Assembly: GCA_050084515.1 (NCBI GenBank)
Contig: CM114271.1
Coordinates: 21,452,001 to 21,516,000, forward strand
Origin: Blasia pusilla
Taxonomy: Eukaryota > Marchantiophyta > Marchantiopsida > Blasiales
Length of the DNA: 64,000 nucleotides
Reading direction: 5' to 3'
Shown here: one piece after another, positions 11,325 to 23,959 of the stretch
Layout of the letters: each line of letters begins with the position of its first letter
How positions within the stretch are numbered: the first letter of the stretch is position 1
Made by a program: the position numbers and the translations under genes
The notes under the pieces: model-generated
The model's input: the letters and a program-made list of their open reading frames with translations, nothing else
Databases searched by the model: none
What the model was told of the DNA's origin: nothing

Positions 11325-14300
11325 TCACATAAGAGTTTCTTCTTGAGAGTCCAAGATAATTATGGCGTCTTTGGTTTCTCCTATTGCTCTAGGGTGTAAT
11401 TCACAATCTAATGGAATAGATGAATCAGCAAGGCTATCAAGCATAATGTCCACTTTTGTCCTCTTTGAGACACTGGCGGACCTGTAGGTACTATGAGGTG
11501 TGCTATTTACCAAAGGCCATTGGGAATCTGCGTTTAAGCCATGGGACGGGTTCTCATCAACTTGGCTCAATAGTGCCACTAGGTCCAAACTAATACATGC
11601 CGACCCTTCCATTTCTGCCTCCATGTTCAAAAACTTAGTTTTCCTCGCTCTGTGGAAGGATTCCACTTGGTGCTCTTCGAAACTCGGCTGAGTTCTAACA
11701 GGATCACAAGACCTTCGTTTTAATTGCAAGCGGTCTAGCCAATTCAGGCGCCTACGCAGGCTACGGTTCTGTGGTTCATTCCCCACAAACGGCTCAGGAA
11801 AGTGGGTGGCAATGTCATTAGCATTACCTTCAACGTGAGTGTTAGTCTCTACCCTGGCCTTGAGGTTCAAAACTGAATCTAAATCCTTCTGCACTAGTTG
11901 AAACAAGTGTTCAAGGAGCATATCTGAGAATGGAACCCCAAGGGTAGCGTTTAGGCATTTCTCCATGATGTCTCGAACATCCTTGGTGGTGGTTTTTGGT
12001 GGCGGATCTCTTCCTGTAGGTTCAGCAAGCACATGGTCTTGTCCCTCATGCCCAATATCTCCATCTTTGTCTTCCTGATCTTTTTCATGTAATTCATCTT
12101 TGTGTGGCTCTTGCACCAAATTTTCAAACCCGCCCGCTCTGCTTCCAAAGCGAGTTCCTAAGCAAGACAACAACTGAACTTCTGTGTGGCCACAGAGGAG
12201 AAGACATTTTACCTACAGACGGAGTGTGTTAAAACAGATGGAATTCAGCTTGCTGAAATCTGATGTAAAGACCCTAAATCACATCAAAGTTGTATGAAGA
12301 CAGACCTGATGTTTACAAGTGAACCCTTCGTTGGCACGAGGACATGTACAAGCAGCATCTCTTGTATCGTAGTCGACCACATCATGCCAAACATCTGGCT
12401 TTGAAATACTTTTCACCTTCGCACATTTCCTCCCATCTACCAATTCAAATGTGACATGATTATCCGGTATGTCATTTGCCCTTTTAATTGCCATGAGCAT
12501 AACTTTTTGTATGGCCTTGTTTCTCACCATGCCTTCTCGTTTCAAGAAGCCTAGGTACCAGAAGAAATCTTCTATTTCACCAGTGAGCATTTGCACAAGC
12601 CATATCAGTTTTCTTGTTGGCTTCGTGGGCATGCTGGACGCTAGGTGCATTTTTAGAGTGTGGTGCTACCTTTCGATTGCAGCATTCGTATCTTGGTTGG
12701 ATCTTGCGTGCTTACGTTATCCCTTGGCCCAGTTCAAAATTTTTGGATGCCAGTAGCTTCCATAGTACTTCACAAAGTGTCGTTCTGATCCAACCCACTT
12801 GCGCATGAACCGATAGGAGGCGTCGATGGGATCTGCAATGCCATATGCAAATTATTTATTAGTCACTAAACGGTATGTGGAGGAAATCATCCAAGAAAGA
12901 GAAAAGCATGTAAGTGTACTATCTGTTTGATTGATGATATACCTTCATCACGTGAGTACATTACACCACCCAAGTCTCTGTTCATGTCCGCTTTCGTAAT
13001 TGGACAACGCACTCGTTTATGCAGATTCTTTAACCAGTTCTTGCAAACATGCCATAAGCAGAGGTCAATAGGGACACCCGGAAATACATTTCGAATAGCA
13101 GATTGTTCCTCTTTCGAATCATCCACAATGAAGCATGAAGGCTTCCATTCATTTGCCTCTGTATCTTGCAGGCTCGAGTGTATATTCCTCTGTGCCCAGT
13201 CCTTGATTTGGGAAAAGGTCTCCACTAGATCTTCGTGTTGGTGTCGTTGTAGGATTGCCCATACCAATGGCAGGCCATTCTGGAACTTATCAAAACCCAG
13301 CAATGTGAATAATTGATACTGTGAACACACATAACATAATGTTCAGAATAGAAGACAAATGAAAACAGGCACCAGGGTGTACGTAAGAAAAATCGCACAA
13401 AATGGAATGGTTACTGATAAAGATAAACGCATTGACTCACCTATAATGTCCATTGAAAGTAGTGAAAAACAAAAATTTGAATCATGTATTCTTTGAAGAC
13501 ACTTTACACTAAGTTCAAAATTTCCAGCATTCCAAACAGTCCTTAAGTAGAAGCATTTCTGCTTGCCTGCTCCATGGCTCCATCAATTCTACAACAAATG
13601 ATAGGATCAAGGCCAACTAACCTCGTAAGTGTTGGTGCCATGGGTTGCGTCCATGGAGATGGCCCCGCCATTCCCTAGCTCTAAGAGATTCTGGAGCATC
13701 CAAGGTGTGGAAAGTACAAGGCAAAAGGACTGGTTCAACTTGGAAATAGCCTCCCTGTAGTAAATTACATTCTCAGGATGTGCTTGTACCCAGTGATGAA
13801 TTGCAGTAGCGTCATCGGTTCCGTCATACCCCCCTTCTCGCCTTCGCATAGAATGCTTAATATTTAGTATGCCTTGATGCTTCAGCATGGCGTCCCTGCC
13901 CCATGCATGTTTCTGATTGGGGTTTTCACGGATGTGTACGCGAATCCACCTCCTATGCTCTTTCATGATATTCTTGGGGCTTACATTCACTCGTAACAAG
14001 CGCTCTACAAAATCCTTGCAGTGCAAACTTAGTTTCGGGGCGACAGTTGCATTTGCAATATCTTCTGTCTTATCCAAGTCACCATGGCATATCCGACCTT
14101 CCCTGTCCACATGGTTTGAATGAAGATGCCTTATCATATAGAAACCAACACGATCTGCTGGATAGACTACAGCAAAGTGAAATTGGCATCCGCGTCCTTG
14201 AGATAGTCCAAGGCGTGTGCTCTGGTTTTCTGGCCTGCTACCCTTGCCCCCTATGCGACGAATGTTAGAGTCAAAGACCTCATTGGGCAAAGATGTCCAA

Positions 14301-14575
14301 ACCGAACCCCTACAATCATGCGGTCCATATGCGCACCAATATCGAATGGTAAGATTCTTGTGTCCTGATTTATCAATCTTGCTGATTTGGAAAGTAGTCT
14401 GAAAATGCGGTCTATATTCTTCACCACGGATGAAGTCATGTACCCTTTCAGCATGAATCCATGCCTCCTTTCGGTCACCATACCAAATGAGGTGTTCTCT
14501 TAAAAAAGGACCAGGCGATGGGGTCTGGATTGTATCACATTCTAATGTACTGGAATATTTTGTGTATTTCACCAT
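11325..14575 (-). pseudogene. MULE transposase with SWIM zinc finger (two in-frame stops)
   Basis: Exons on the minus strand: 14575-13622, 13318-12943, 12832-12306 and 12173-11325, all in phase, for roughly 900 codons. ATG 14575 is the first ATG of the open frame. The first catalytic Asp of the MULE/FAR1-like DDE core lies in ISMDATHGTNTYE (Asp codon 13651-13649). The second exon continues YQLFTLLGFDKF, then FIVDDSKEE and LCLWHVCKNW, all typical. The third exon ends in the SWIM finger CTCPRANEGFTCKH (about 12350-12309). The last exon encodes a ~280-residue tail with no known domain. The frame is broken by TAA at 12719-12717 and TAG at 12668-12666 (context NAAIER-stop-HHTLK, where MULEs usually have an aromatic residue). 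The enzyme would cut and join element ends; here it is dead unless the stops are read through. Codons are otherwise well preserved, so inactivation is recent. Confidence 0.85.
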
Positions 14576-15430
14576 GATGACAGGGTAGATACAGATTTGC
14601 GAGGGCTTTGAGAAGTTGCCAAGCACAAGAAGAAAACAAGAACACAGTGAGGTCTGTGTTCGGACATGCAGATTTCCTCCAAATTACCAAAAACACACGA
14701 AGCATGCATAGGGATTACTTAGCCATACTTAGTATCATTCATATATCAGTGAAACACTGCCAGTGAGGTACAGCATGCTTTCGAATACATCAACTCAGGT
14801 TTAAGGGAAGAATTCTTTGGATCAAACAAATTTCTACTGCCATTACAAAAAACAAATTTGAGGGGTAGAGATACATACCTTTCAAATCATAGTATAAACC
14901 GTAGTCAGGTTGAGGTTCAGCTCTGCGCACCGAAGCCTTCTTTATCCGTCTAAAGCTTGAATTTGAAGAAACTCTGGTTTAATCCTCTACGTTTAGCTAA
15001 TCCAAACACGCAGCTATTCGGATCCAATGCCCGAACATTTCGGAATCCAAAATCTTCTTAATCCGAAAAATGATTCTTAAACGGCACTAAAAATAGTATA
15101 AAACGTACTCAGGTAGAAGTTCAACTCATTCGCTCTGTGCACCGAACAGAGCCTTTTTATCCGTCAAAAGCTTGCATTCGAAGAAACTCTGGTTTTTTCT
15201 TCTACGTTTAGCTAATCCGAACACGTAGCTATTCGGATCCAATGCCCGAACATTTTGGAACATCCAATCCCTGATCGACGAAAGCTCTTCTTAATCCGAA
15301 AACCTCCCTCTCTAATCCTCGCTAATCCTATGTTCCTCTGAAGCATTTGCTAATCCACATGGTAACACAAACAGCGGTTCTGAAGCATTTGCTAATCCGC
15401 ATGGTAAACCGACGACGCTGCATTTGTTTT
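14576..15430. repeat. Upstream region of the transposase with direct duplications
   Basis: A ~170-bp segment is directly repeated (about 14892-15050 and 15094-15260). The copies share AGTATAAA, GTTTAGCTAATCC and CTATTCGGATCCAATGCCCG. A 37-bp unit (TCTGAAGCATTTGCTAATCC) repeats at about 15338-15412. They lie upstream of the minus-strand transposase and may be promoter or subterminal repeats. Confidence 0.7.
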
Positions 15431-15539
15431 TTCAAAACGGGATGGCGGGAGAGTATGGGTGAGGGGACGGACTGCGATACGGAACGGAATTTTGAACGGA
15501 CGAACTGCGATACAGAACGGAAACCTAAACGGACGGAAA

Positions 15540-15630
15540 TGATTCCGTCCGTCCGTCCATACCTCCGTCCGTCCGTCCGTCTATCCGTCCAACCGTCCAT
15601 CCGTCCACCCAGTCGTCCAGCCGTCCATCC
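15540..15630. repeat. GTCC-type minisatellite (right subterminal)
   Basis: Tandem GTCC/ATCC tetranucleotides, the inverse of the array at 3293-3425. This supports pairing of the two arms. Confidence 0.85.
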
Positions 15631-15661
15631 GTCCTTGAAGCTCGATATCCGCTGTCCGCTG

Positions 15662-15764
15662 CCGGTATTACCAACCCTAATCCCGTGCCGAACCGCCTGC
15701 GCCTAAGGCCTAATCTATGCGGCCTTAAACGCATGGCCGCGACTATCTATGGCTTTCGGCCCGG
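15662..15764. repeat. Right inverted arm of the MULE-like region
   Basis: Reverse complement of 3188-3292 with about 90% identity, ending GGCTTTCGGCCCGG. The flanking sequence on either side does not show an obvious target duplication. Confidence 0.75.
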
Positions 15765-18700
15765 ACAAACGAGAAATCATTCAGGACATCATGGCTTTTT
15801 CCACACTTGTTTCCCCACTCTCAAAAGAATCCTTAAACAATACACAACATCTACATTATAATCCGATATATTATGAGTGTCGTCTTCTTGATTAACGAAT
15901 TCGTTTGTCTTTGGGGAGCAAGAAAATGCGACACAGTCTTTATAGTCTAGTGTATAGTCTTTATGGACTATACACTAGCAAAAGTTAATCGACCCTTTTC
16001 AGTAGTTAATCGAACCTTTTCAAGTGTATCTCACCTCACTAGTAATAACTAAAAAAATTTGTTTATCATTATGAGGAAAGTAAGGTGAGAAAAATGTCAA
16101 TTTTATCACTCATAATTCAAAGTTTAAATATCCTTAAGTGAGAAAGTAAAATACATATAAATCCATCTTTCATTCACCTTCTACTAACTCAAAACTTCCT
16201 TTCTAAGAGTGAATTTGAAATTTGAAATTTACTATAATAAAAATTATAGTGAGAAGCGAAAACTTAGATATGAATATTTGTAGTGATAAGTTGTATATGA
16301 ATCCCTACGATAAATACTTCTTGTTCCTACTATTAAATGGGGAGAGGGAAATGATGTAAATTCATGCTCTTGGTTCTTTGTGTCAATTCCCACTCTTCCC
16401 TTTTATGCAAGTTAGCTTTTCTTTGTTTGTATTTAAAGTTTTGAAAAGTGTGATAAATCCCTTGGCTAGTACAAGATCTATGAAGAGAGTAAGTGTTCTA
16501 CACCTACTCCTTTGGACTCCGTCGGCCCAAATATACGTTACGAGCACGACGGGCTCATGGGTAGGTTTGGATGCGGGCCGCGGATATCCAAGCGCCATGT
16601 CTGTCCTGTGAACGGATTTGTTTGTTTTCATGTAATCTTGACAAGCATATCAGTCATAGTTTGGATCAACTAGTATTTTATCTCACGAGTCTTAATCTTA
16701 GCCTATCCTTCAAGTTCAATATATGTAGATGTTATGGTCTGATAATATCCCCTATCTCCCTAATACATGCAAGTCCTTCCAGACTTGAGTAAACTTCCTT
16801 TGATAGTCTATAAACGTAAAACAATGCTAACGCGTAAAATGGTCCCAATTGCCGAATAGATCCCTAACGAATCTCTAACCAAGACTCGACATCTGAGTCA
16901 CGAATCAAAGTTTAAGGTAAGGGTCCATAAATAGTCCATTGGATTTTGGTTGCAATTAATTGGTATCCAAACCCCAAAGCCAATCTCTCAATCCATCCCA
17001 TTATCGTGTAGTAAAATAAATCAATATGTACATTCCACTGCTATAAGTGTTTGAGAAAGCGTGTATAAATATTGAGTGATAAATTTAAGAAAATAAGATT
17101 TCATATTTAAATATTTTGAGAATATCTCATTTGTGCAGACCTAGTTTTGCTAAAAGAGATCATAAATGAAACATGCTAAACATAAAAGTAAAATAGAGTG
17201 TTTATATATTAATAAATTTGATGAAAAGTCAAGACTAGAGTAGTTCGAAGGATATGGAATATAATTATGATGATATTTTAAAAATAGATTAAAAGTAATT
17301 TATCCAAACGGGATCAACTACACCTTGAGAGAAAGCCATGTGGCATAAGATGAGATTGACCTTACTTTGTACTCTTGTGAATATCTCATGAGTATATAAA
17401 GAGGAGAGACTTTCAAGGATTCATTACCTTGAATTCTATTTTCTCGAGTTATCTTTATCATTCTTGAGATAATAATATTTGACTTGGTTGCTCTTCTAAG
17501 AAGATTGGATTATCCCTCTTGGAGAATAACTTGGCATGATCAATTCTTGAAGAGCTTGAGAATTTGATGAGTCTAGAGTCGAATATTTTGGAGAGACTTG
17601 TTATCTTAGAAATGAATCGTCTCACGATTGATGGTATTTAACTTGGTTACTCCTCCAATAAGAGTGAGTTAACTCTCGTGAGATAATAACTCAACCATAA
17701 TCTATTCTCTAAGAGTTTTAGAGATTGATGAGTGTAGAATAATTTTTAGAAATTTATTATTCATAATTTTGAGGGAATATGTGTAGTGGTTGCTTGTGAC
17801 CTTAAATTATGTAGGGAGAGAGAGAATAATAGAGTATGTTTGTCAAATATGGATAGAGATGGAATATTAGCTAGTGGTACTTGATTTCCCTTTCTTAAAC
17901 CCATATCTGATTCACATAAAGATCCTCTTTATAGATAAGCATTGGTTTGTTCGTTATCTAATCTACCACTTTGGGGAGACATTCATAAACCAAGATAAAC
18001 AATCACCAACTCTGGTAATACTTCCAATTCTCGCTTATGGAGGGATTTGGGATTGTATATTGAACTTCTCATTAAGCAATCTATGAATACAAACAAGCCT
18101 CTTTGAGTAGGTTTTAATACAAATTCTGTAATTTTGTTAATGTACAATGGAAAAATGCTTTATGAAGACTTCATAGTTTTGAATTTTGGGGCTAGGTGAT
18201 ATGAAGAAGTGATTGCCTTCATGGAACCATTTGTGACTTCTATCGTTAGTGAAAAGAGATTGTACGTTCTGATTCGATATTGAATAGGAAAAAACTTATA
18301 GATAATTCATCTTGCATCAACAACTACCTTAGCTAGAAGGTCCGCCTTACTCAAAGAAAGGATCTTGACACAAAAATTGATGCTTCAACTGATAACTCTT
18401 TAAGGCGGTAGACTATTGTTTTGTAAATTGAGGTTTTATCAAGATGACTTTTTTGGATGGTGTTGCATCAATGGGAGCTGAAGATCTTCTACGAACATTG
18501 GAAACATTATTGAGCCAACAACATGGAGTTAACATAGCTTACATTTATGAAAAAATCTAATTTCTGAAAAAAAATGATTCGTCAAAATCTAAAGGTATGA
18601 TCTTATTAGATTAAAAGTTCATAAGTGAGATCTATGAAAAAGAAAGTTTAATTTGATGACAATCTTAAGGAGATGTTTATCCAAATAAGCACCAATTCTT

Positions 18701-20187
18701 TGATACAAGCGTGCTTATAATTCACTCACATGAGTTGCATCAAGAAATAGCAAGGTTTATGGAAGGAATAAATGGATATCAATCTTTGGAGAAGAAATTG
18801 GATGGGCACAATTTTGAGGCGGAGAAGGTAGAATATCCTATCACGGCACGAGTATAACCACAATACAAGGTTCTAGTTCGAAAAGTGAAACTGATAGCTA
18901 CTCAACTACCAAAAGGACTTTGGGATACAAATCCCCAAAGAGATCCACACCCATCTCTATATTTAGGAAAGTCCTCTTGAGCCACTCCTTCTGGCCCTCG
19001 AGCTAATTATCATTTTGATAGCTTGGGGATAATTTTGAGATCTTTGCTTGTAAGTTTATATCAATTTTTAGTACGTTGGAAACATCTTCTCTCAAGCTTT
19101 TCAACGCCACCAAGTAAAGGCTGCAAGTGGGTATGGATGGAAAAAAAAGTCTCCAATATGCACATCCATTTGCTAATAATTGGGCCTCTAGTGATGGAAT
19201 CTCCCACATTGTGAGCCCGCCACAAAATCCCATATGGGTGTATGGCAGGGTTTACTTACGTCATTGTGGTGGCCTTTTGGGCTATCCACAATGACGTAAG
19301 TAACTCACCAATTTCAATAACATTTAGAGAGATAATATCAACAACAACTAAAGAGACATGACTTTAACAAAGTGCGTTTCTTATGTCAACTTCTTGCACA
19401 ATCTGAGCTTGTTTCAAAAGCCTATTAGCTTGGGCATCTCGCAAATTTATGGAGACCTATCGCCTACGATAAAGAATCGCAATAGATAAGGATAACTCAT
19501 TTCTCGATTTGGGATGATAAGGGAAATCCGTATCGGATGAGTCAAACCTCACGTCTATAGCCCCATATACCTTTATGGCCATGGAGATGAACCGATGTCC
19601 ATTTTGAATTCGACTATAGAGATAGGTCTTCTTCATTGCCATCACTCCTTGTTGCAATCCCCCTTTTGTCACCACCAAGGCTTGCATAGCCTCCCGTGTA
19701 GGATCTGTCACTACAACATCTGCCACCATCACCGTAGCCACTCGCGTCATATAAAGATCAACATGAATTAGGGAATCCCACATATGCATGAAGTAGTGCC
19801 TCTCTATCTATATACACATTGAAGCCATTCTTATGAGCAATATTGAATATGATATCCGCATAACATCATGAGTGGAAATTTTCTCACCCCCAACTAGACA
19901 TCATGCTAAATGCACACCAAGTGGATCTAGACTTCAACAACATTCATCATGTGTTGAACCAACCACTGATGGTCGGGGGAGGCCTAGCTCGCTTAAAATT
20001 ACTTCCTTTGGATTCTCCGACTTCCACACGCACACTTAAGCACTCAACAAGTGTGGGGTAATCCGAAAGACCTCAAATGAAGGAGACTAGTATAAGCCCG
20101 TGCGATGCACATGTTTACATTATCTCCTATTGATTGAGAATGTGAATAATTGCATTGGTTGAAAGTGCCAAGTGGAGAGAATTTAGG
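15765..20187. other. AT-rich intergenic DNA without recognised genes
   Basis: Base composition drops to AT-rich immediately outside the right arm. Short ORFs exist (for example 19789-19457 and 19233-19003 on the minus strand), but none resembles a family I recognise and no exon chain is evident. Old retroelement debris is possible. One strong hairpin (19252-19303) is listed separately. Confidence 0.5.
19252..19303. repeat. Perfect 18-bp inverted repeat with TGACG boxes
   Basis: The arms TTACTTACGTCATTGTGG (19252-19269) and its exact complement (19286-19303) flank a 16-nt loop. Each arm contains TGACGTAA, which resembles a bZIP (TGACG) site. It could be the end of a small foldback element or a chance palindrome. 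Confidence 0.8.
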
Positions 20188-20191
20188 AATG

Positions 20192-20672
20192 TGTCACATC
20201 TGAGTAGCCGATAGGCCGAGATCTATCGTGGATAGGGCGTAGGAGCCAACGGACTATCTTGAGTGTACCTTTGTCCCACGGTGTCAGATGAGGTTGAGGA
20301 TAGGTCCATTGTGTCAGGAACGTCGTTTCTGACAACTTTCATGTTGAGGTCTTTTATAGCCGGATGACTTGTTGACCAGGTCAACCGCCCCTGGTAACCT
20401 GTGCGCACAGGTTACCAAGGGGAGGGCTATTTTTAGGGGAAGAGCCTTTTGGCTCTTCCCAACCCTATATAAGAGAGGAAGATGGCTTTCCTAAGCCATC
20501 TTTCTCATGTTGGGCCGTTGGAGCACCTCCCTTGTATGTGTGTGAGCTAGGACTAGGGTGCTATCGTCCGGATTCCTTGATAGCATAGGGTGGACGAGGC
20601 TCAATATGCCGATGTAGATTGAGGAGTGGAGTTTTAGGCCGGGTGTGCCGTTTTCACTACTCTTTATTTTTA
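20192..20672 (+). repeat. 5' LTR of the Ty3/gypsy element
   Basis: It begins TGTCACATC and matches 29271-29752 closely. A TATATAAG box lies at 20466-20473. Three inverted repeats cluster around it: a perfect 24-bp palindrome at 20393-20416 (half-site GGTAACCTGTGC), a 10-bp stem with TTTT loop at 20437-20460, and a 10-bp stem at 20479-20502 just after the TATA box, probably in the 5' end of the transcript. The exact 3' LTR boundary and primer binding site were not resolved. Confidence 0.85.
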
Positions 20673-21840
20673 CATGAGAAAGATGTCACGGGGCTGGTGG
20701 AAATTTGTTGTTTGTAGGTAGGCAAGCGAGTTGCCTTGGTCGGGAGCCCCAAGAGACGCGTGTGTTGCGGGTGTTTTTCATTTTTCTATTCGGAAGGCCG
20801 TGGGCGGAAGCGCTGTCCATTTTTCTCAGATTTTGCTGGTGCGGATTGATGGGGAACAGCAGCCGAGTGTAGTGTGTGGTGGAGCGTCGGGTGTACGCGA
20901 GTGAGGGTGTCGAGAGAGAGAAGAAATGAGAGTCAGGGCGCAGACAGACGGGCGGCGACGGGAGCTAACGGGTGGCAATAGACGGGCGGCGGATGGCGGA
21001 CAGCGGACAGCGGGTGGCAACGGCGGATGGTGGGTGGCAACAGCGGACGGCGGGCAGCCATGGCGCGGCCCCCCTTCCCCCCGGGCATTTATTACACCGC
21101 CCCGCCCCCTCCAACGTGGTAGGATTGGAGCGGCCGTGGTTGGTAGGACGGACGAGGTTAATCCGGCGAACATGAGTTGAGATTTTCCGGACATGATTGG
21201 GAGCCAACCAGGGTGAGTCACGTTACATGCCACGCGTGGGGATAGATAGAGAGGTTTGCGTGACATGATGTTTTGGGGCGCGACAGGGCGTTACGAGAGT
21301 TGACGATGGAGGGGCAGTGTGCATGATGCCAACGGGTTGTCCGCATCTGTTGACGGGAGGATCGACGTGTTGGTCGAGGAGAGTGTTGTGTTGCGGAGAT
21401 TGTCATATCATATGGAGGAGTGCATGTTGACGGTGCAGCAGGTTGGAGGGCGTGATCAGGTTACCCATTCGAGTCCCTTTTCCCGCACTTGTCGTGTGTG
21501 ATTGAGAGTGCTGGGTATCGGGTAGTAGGTGGTGCTAGGTGGGTGCAGTGATGGTGACGAGTGTAGATTCTTTTCATGTGTAGCATTTTGGTGGATATAC
21601 GGCGGTTGCCGAGTAGGGATCACGTGTATGACCCGAGAGAGTTTCGCTAGGTTAATTGAGTCAGTTGGGAGGCTCATGGTGAGCCCGAGTGTTGAGCGTG
21701 CGTGAAGCCGGGTATGTCATCACGGGATTGATGTTAGCATAGGTGAGCTAGTAAGGCGTGTGGGAGACTCTCAGTGAGTCTGAGTGCTTGAGCGGGTGAG
21801 ACAGGGTTTGTCATCACTGCGTTCTTCTAGGGTTCGGAAG
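20673..21840. other. Leader of the Ty3/gypsy element
   Basis: Untranslated leader between LTR and gag. Its first ~200 bp are shared with the second copy at the right end of the window. A G-rich imperfect tandem repeat (CGGCGGATGG / CAGCGGACGG units) covers about 20940-21060. No gene is seen. Confidence 0.6.
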
Positions 21841-22770
21841 AACGGGGTAGTGCGAGCAGTAGTAGTGGTGTGACACGGAGTGGAGTGAGATACCGAGGGG
21901 TTACCAGTGAGGAGCTCCCTCGACATCCATCCGTGACTGGATCTTCATCACTGGACACTGGGTCTGGTGACGAGATCACAGACAGAGACAGTAGTACTTG
22001 GCAAGAGATGGACGACATGGGGCATCGGGGCATGCGTCGTTTCTCGGGTGTAGTGGGCACTATCGACTTAGATGATTTTATCCAGGAGTTCGACACATGG
22101 TGCGACTTCCAGGAGATACAAACCCCGACACGGTTCAACCCTTTCATGGCATGGAAGGGGTTGTTTCAGCACTTGGAGGGTCCTCCGATGGATGACTACA
22201 TGGAGTTTCGATCACTATATTCAGAAGAGATCGATGCCTGGAGGATGTATTGGGCTCCAGGGTATGTGTCCACTAGTGGTCGCGAGGCTTATGATGGGAT
22301 TGTGAGAAAAGAGAGACCCACACCATCAGCCCGGAGACTAGATGGAGAGGAGGGCAGTGAGACTCGCGATGTGGCAGAGACCTCTGGTGGTAGAGGGCCA
22401 CCTAGCTTCAGCCCCACAGTAGAGTTCTTTCGACAGTTGGGGAAGAGCTACCAGGGCGTACGCACCGATAAGCTGAAGAGTCTACAGGATTTTCAACGAC
22501 GATCGGGTGAGAGTCTGAGAGAGGCATTCACACGCATGAGAAGGCTGATCATTGCTACGTTTGGAGTGACTGAGGCAAAGTCAGTCTAGTATTGGTACGG
22601 GGTTCTGGACCGAGAACTACGGAGGAGAGTCCGAGATGCGGTGCTGATTCACACAGCAAAGCCCACATTGAAGGTGGTCTTTGAGTTGTCTCGAGCGTAT
22701 TGAGCTCAACATGAGTGAGGAGCGGTAGTGACCGCTGATTTTCTTGAGAGTCGACGGGTCCCTGGCGATG
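21840..22770 (+). pseudogene. Ty3/gypsy gag remnant
   Basis: The open part runs 21870-22586 and resembles Ty3 capsid: an acidic Ser/Thr-rich start, then TIDLDDFIQEFDTWCDF and, near the end, a segment beginning LKSLQDFQRRSGESLREAF. A TAG at 22587-22589 is followed in the same frame by YWYGVLDRELRRRVRDAVL, clearly more capsid sequence, so the stop is a mutation. Further stops (TGA) occur at ~22702 and ~22715. The product would form the virus-like particle core. Confidence 0.8.
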
Positions 22771-22877
22771 GTGACCCAACAGTGTGCCAACGAGCACCCG
22801 TACCACGGAGCGGGCGGTGTGCCTAGAGAGAGCGGGCGGGTACCGTGAGCCTATGAGACAACGACCCGTACCTACAT

Positions 22878-23918
22878 ATGTTGCCCAAAGACCAGGACCG
22901 ATGTGGTCTTGTTGGGCGTGTGGAGGGGCCCATAGGCGAGAGAGGCGCCCACAAAGCATGGGAGAGGACCACGGCGCCTCAAATTGCTCAGGAGCCACAA
23001 AGGATGGCCCCACCACAGCACCAGTGTGACCATCGCCACAGATATGGTCACACTAGGGATAGATGTTTTGACCTTCGCCGAGGGGCACGTCCAGAGGTAG
23101 GCCGAGGGCCTGGGGGCGGTCGTCCTAGAGGAGGTCGGGGAGTTCTTCCTGGACGTGATGGTAGAGGACCACCACCAACCAGAGGAGATGGATCAGGAGC
23201 ACCAGAGCCGGCACTTCTCTCACGCATCGATCAGTTGGAGCAGAGGATTGCTACCATGACGATGATGCAGCTTAGGCAAGGCACGGAGCTGCGAGCAGCT
23301 AGTGTGACTCCAGCTTCTACCTCTTACCCTGACCTGGGTGAGGATCTCGCCATTATGGGATTTATGTGTAGTGCAGCCCAGGTTGAGGCACCTGCAGTGG
23401 TGACTCGGGGTGCTGCGAGAGGCACCGAGCCATCGAGAGGTGGAGTTGAGATTGACCCACCAGAGGGGACCGATGGGCGGCAGGCCAGGGTTCCACAGTC
23501 GTTCATATTGTTGGAGGCACTACACACACCATCGATGGTGCCTCGACAACCAGAGGTGCCTACAGTTCAGACACCTACGTCGACGTCACGAGGAGTTGGA
23601 GTGACAACTCCTATGCCGGCTCGAGTGGAGTCAGTGTCGACCATGGTGTTGGAGGTGGCCACTAGAGTGAGTCAGACTCCGCTATTTTCCGCCATAGAGT
23701 TGGCGATGTTGGGAGTTGGACCAGCTGAGGTGTTCCGGTTGGCCACCACCATGTGTGAGCGTGGAGAGATGACTGCTTCTTGTTCAGAGGTAGTTGAGGA
23801 GGTGGTGGACTTGCCCTCAGAGCTGGTGTTTGGGACGTTCCCCATAGAGTCATGGCATGCGGCGGCGGCGGTTGATAGATATGCCCACTCGACCATAGCC
23901 ATAGAGCGGCGGTGGTGA
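22878..23918 (+). pseudogene. Gag C-terminus with degenerate CCHC zinc knuckle
   Basis: The knuckle at 23025-23066 reads CDHRHRYGHTRDRC. It fits C-x2-C-x4-H-x4-C except that the second Cys is Arg (CGC, 23034-23036). It is followed by an RG-rich basic stretch (GGGRPRGGRG) and a long variable linker leading toward the protease. The knuckle normally binds element RNA, and the missing Cys should abolish zinc binding. The frame is open for 346 codons but its 5' edge is out of frame with the upstream gag. Confidence 0.75.
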
Positions 23919-23959
23919 CACATGGAGTAGTGTTACTGGATAATCGAGCTTGAGTATTT

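Larger units (their letters stand above)
3188..15764 (-). mobile_element. Putative Mutator-like (MULE) element with inverted arms, transposase and passenger gene
   Basis: The segment is bracketed by two inverted arms about 90% identical by eye (3188-3292 and 15662-15764), each followed inward by a GGAC/GTCC minisatellite. Inside are a SWIM-finger MULE transposase (minus strand), an unrecognised multi-exon gene (plus strand) and several tandem repeats. MULEs often have long terminal inverted repeats and may carry extra genes. No convincing 9-11-bp target duplication is visible at the outer ends. The arms could therefore belong to two separate insertions, or the duplication may have decayed. 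The transposase has two in-frame stops, so this copy is inactive on its own. Confidence 0.5.

Noticed and set aside
15328-15734. ORFs with Gly-Arg-Thr-Asp repeats
   Set aside because: By-products of the GTCC minisatellite.
20926-21266. Gly/Arg and Pro-rich ORFs in the gypsy leader
   Set aside because: They come from a G-rich imperfect tandem repeat in the untranslated leader.
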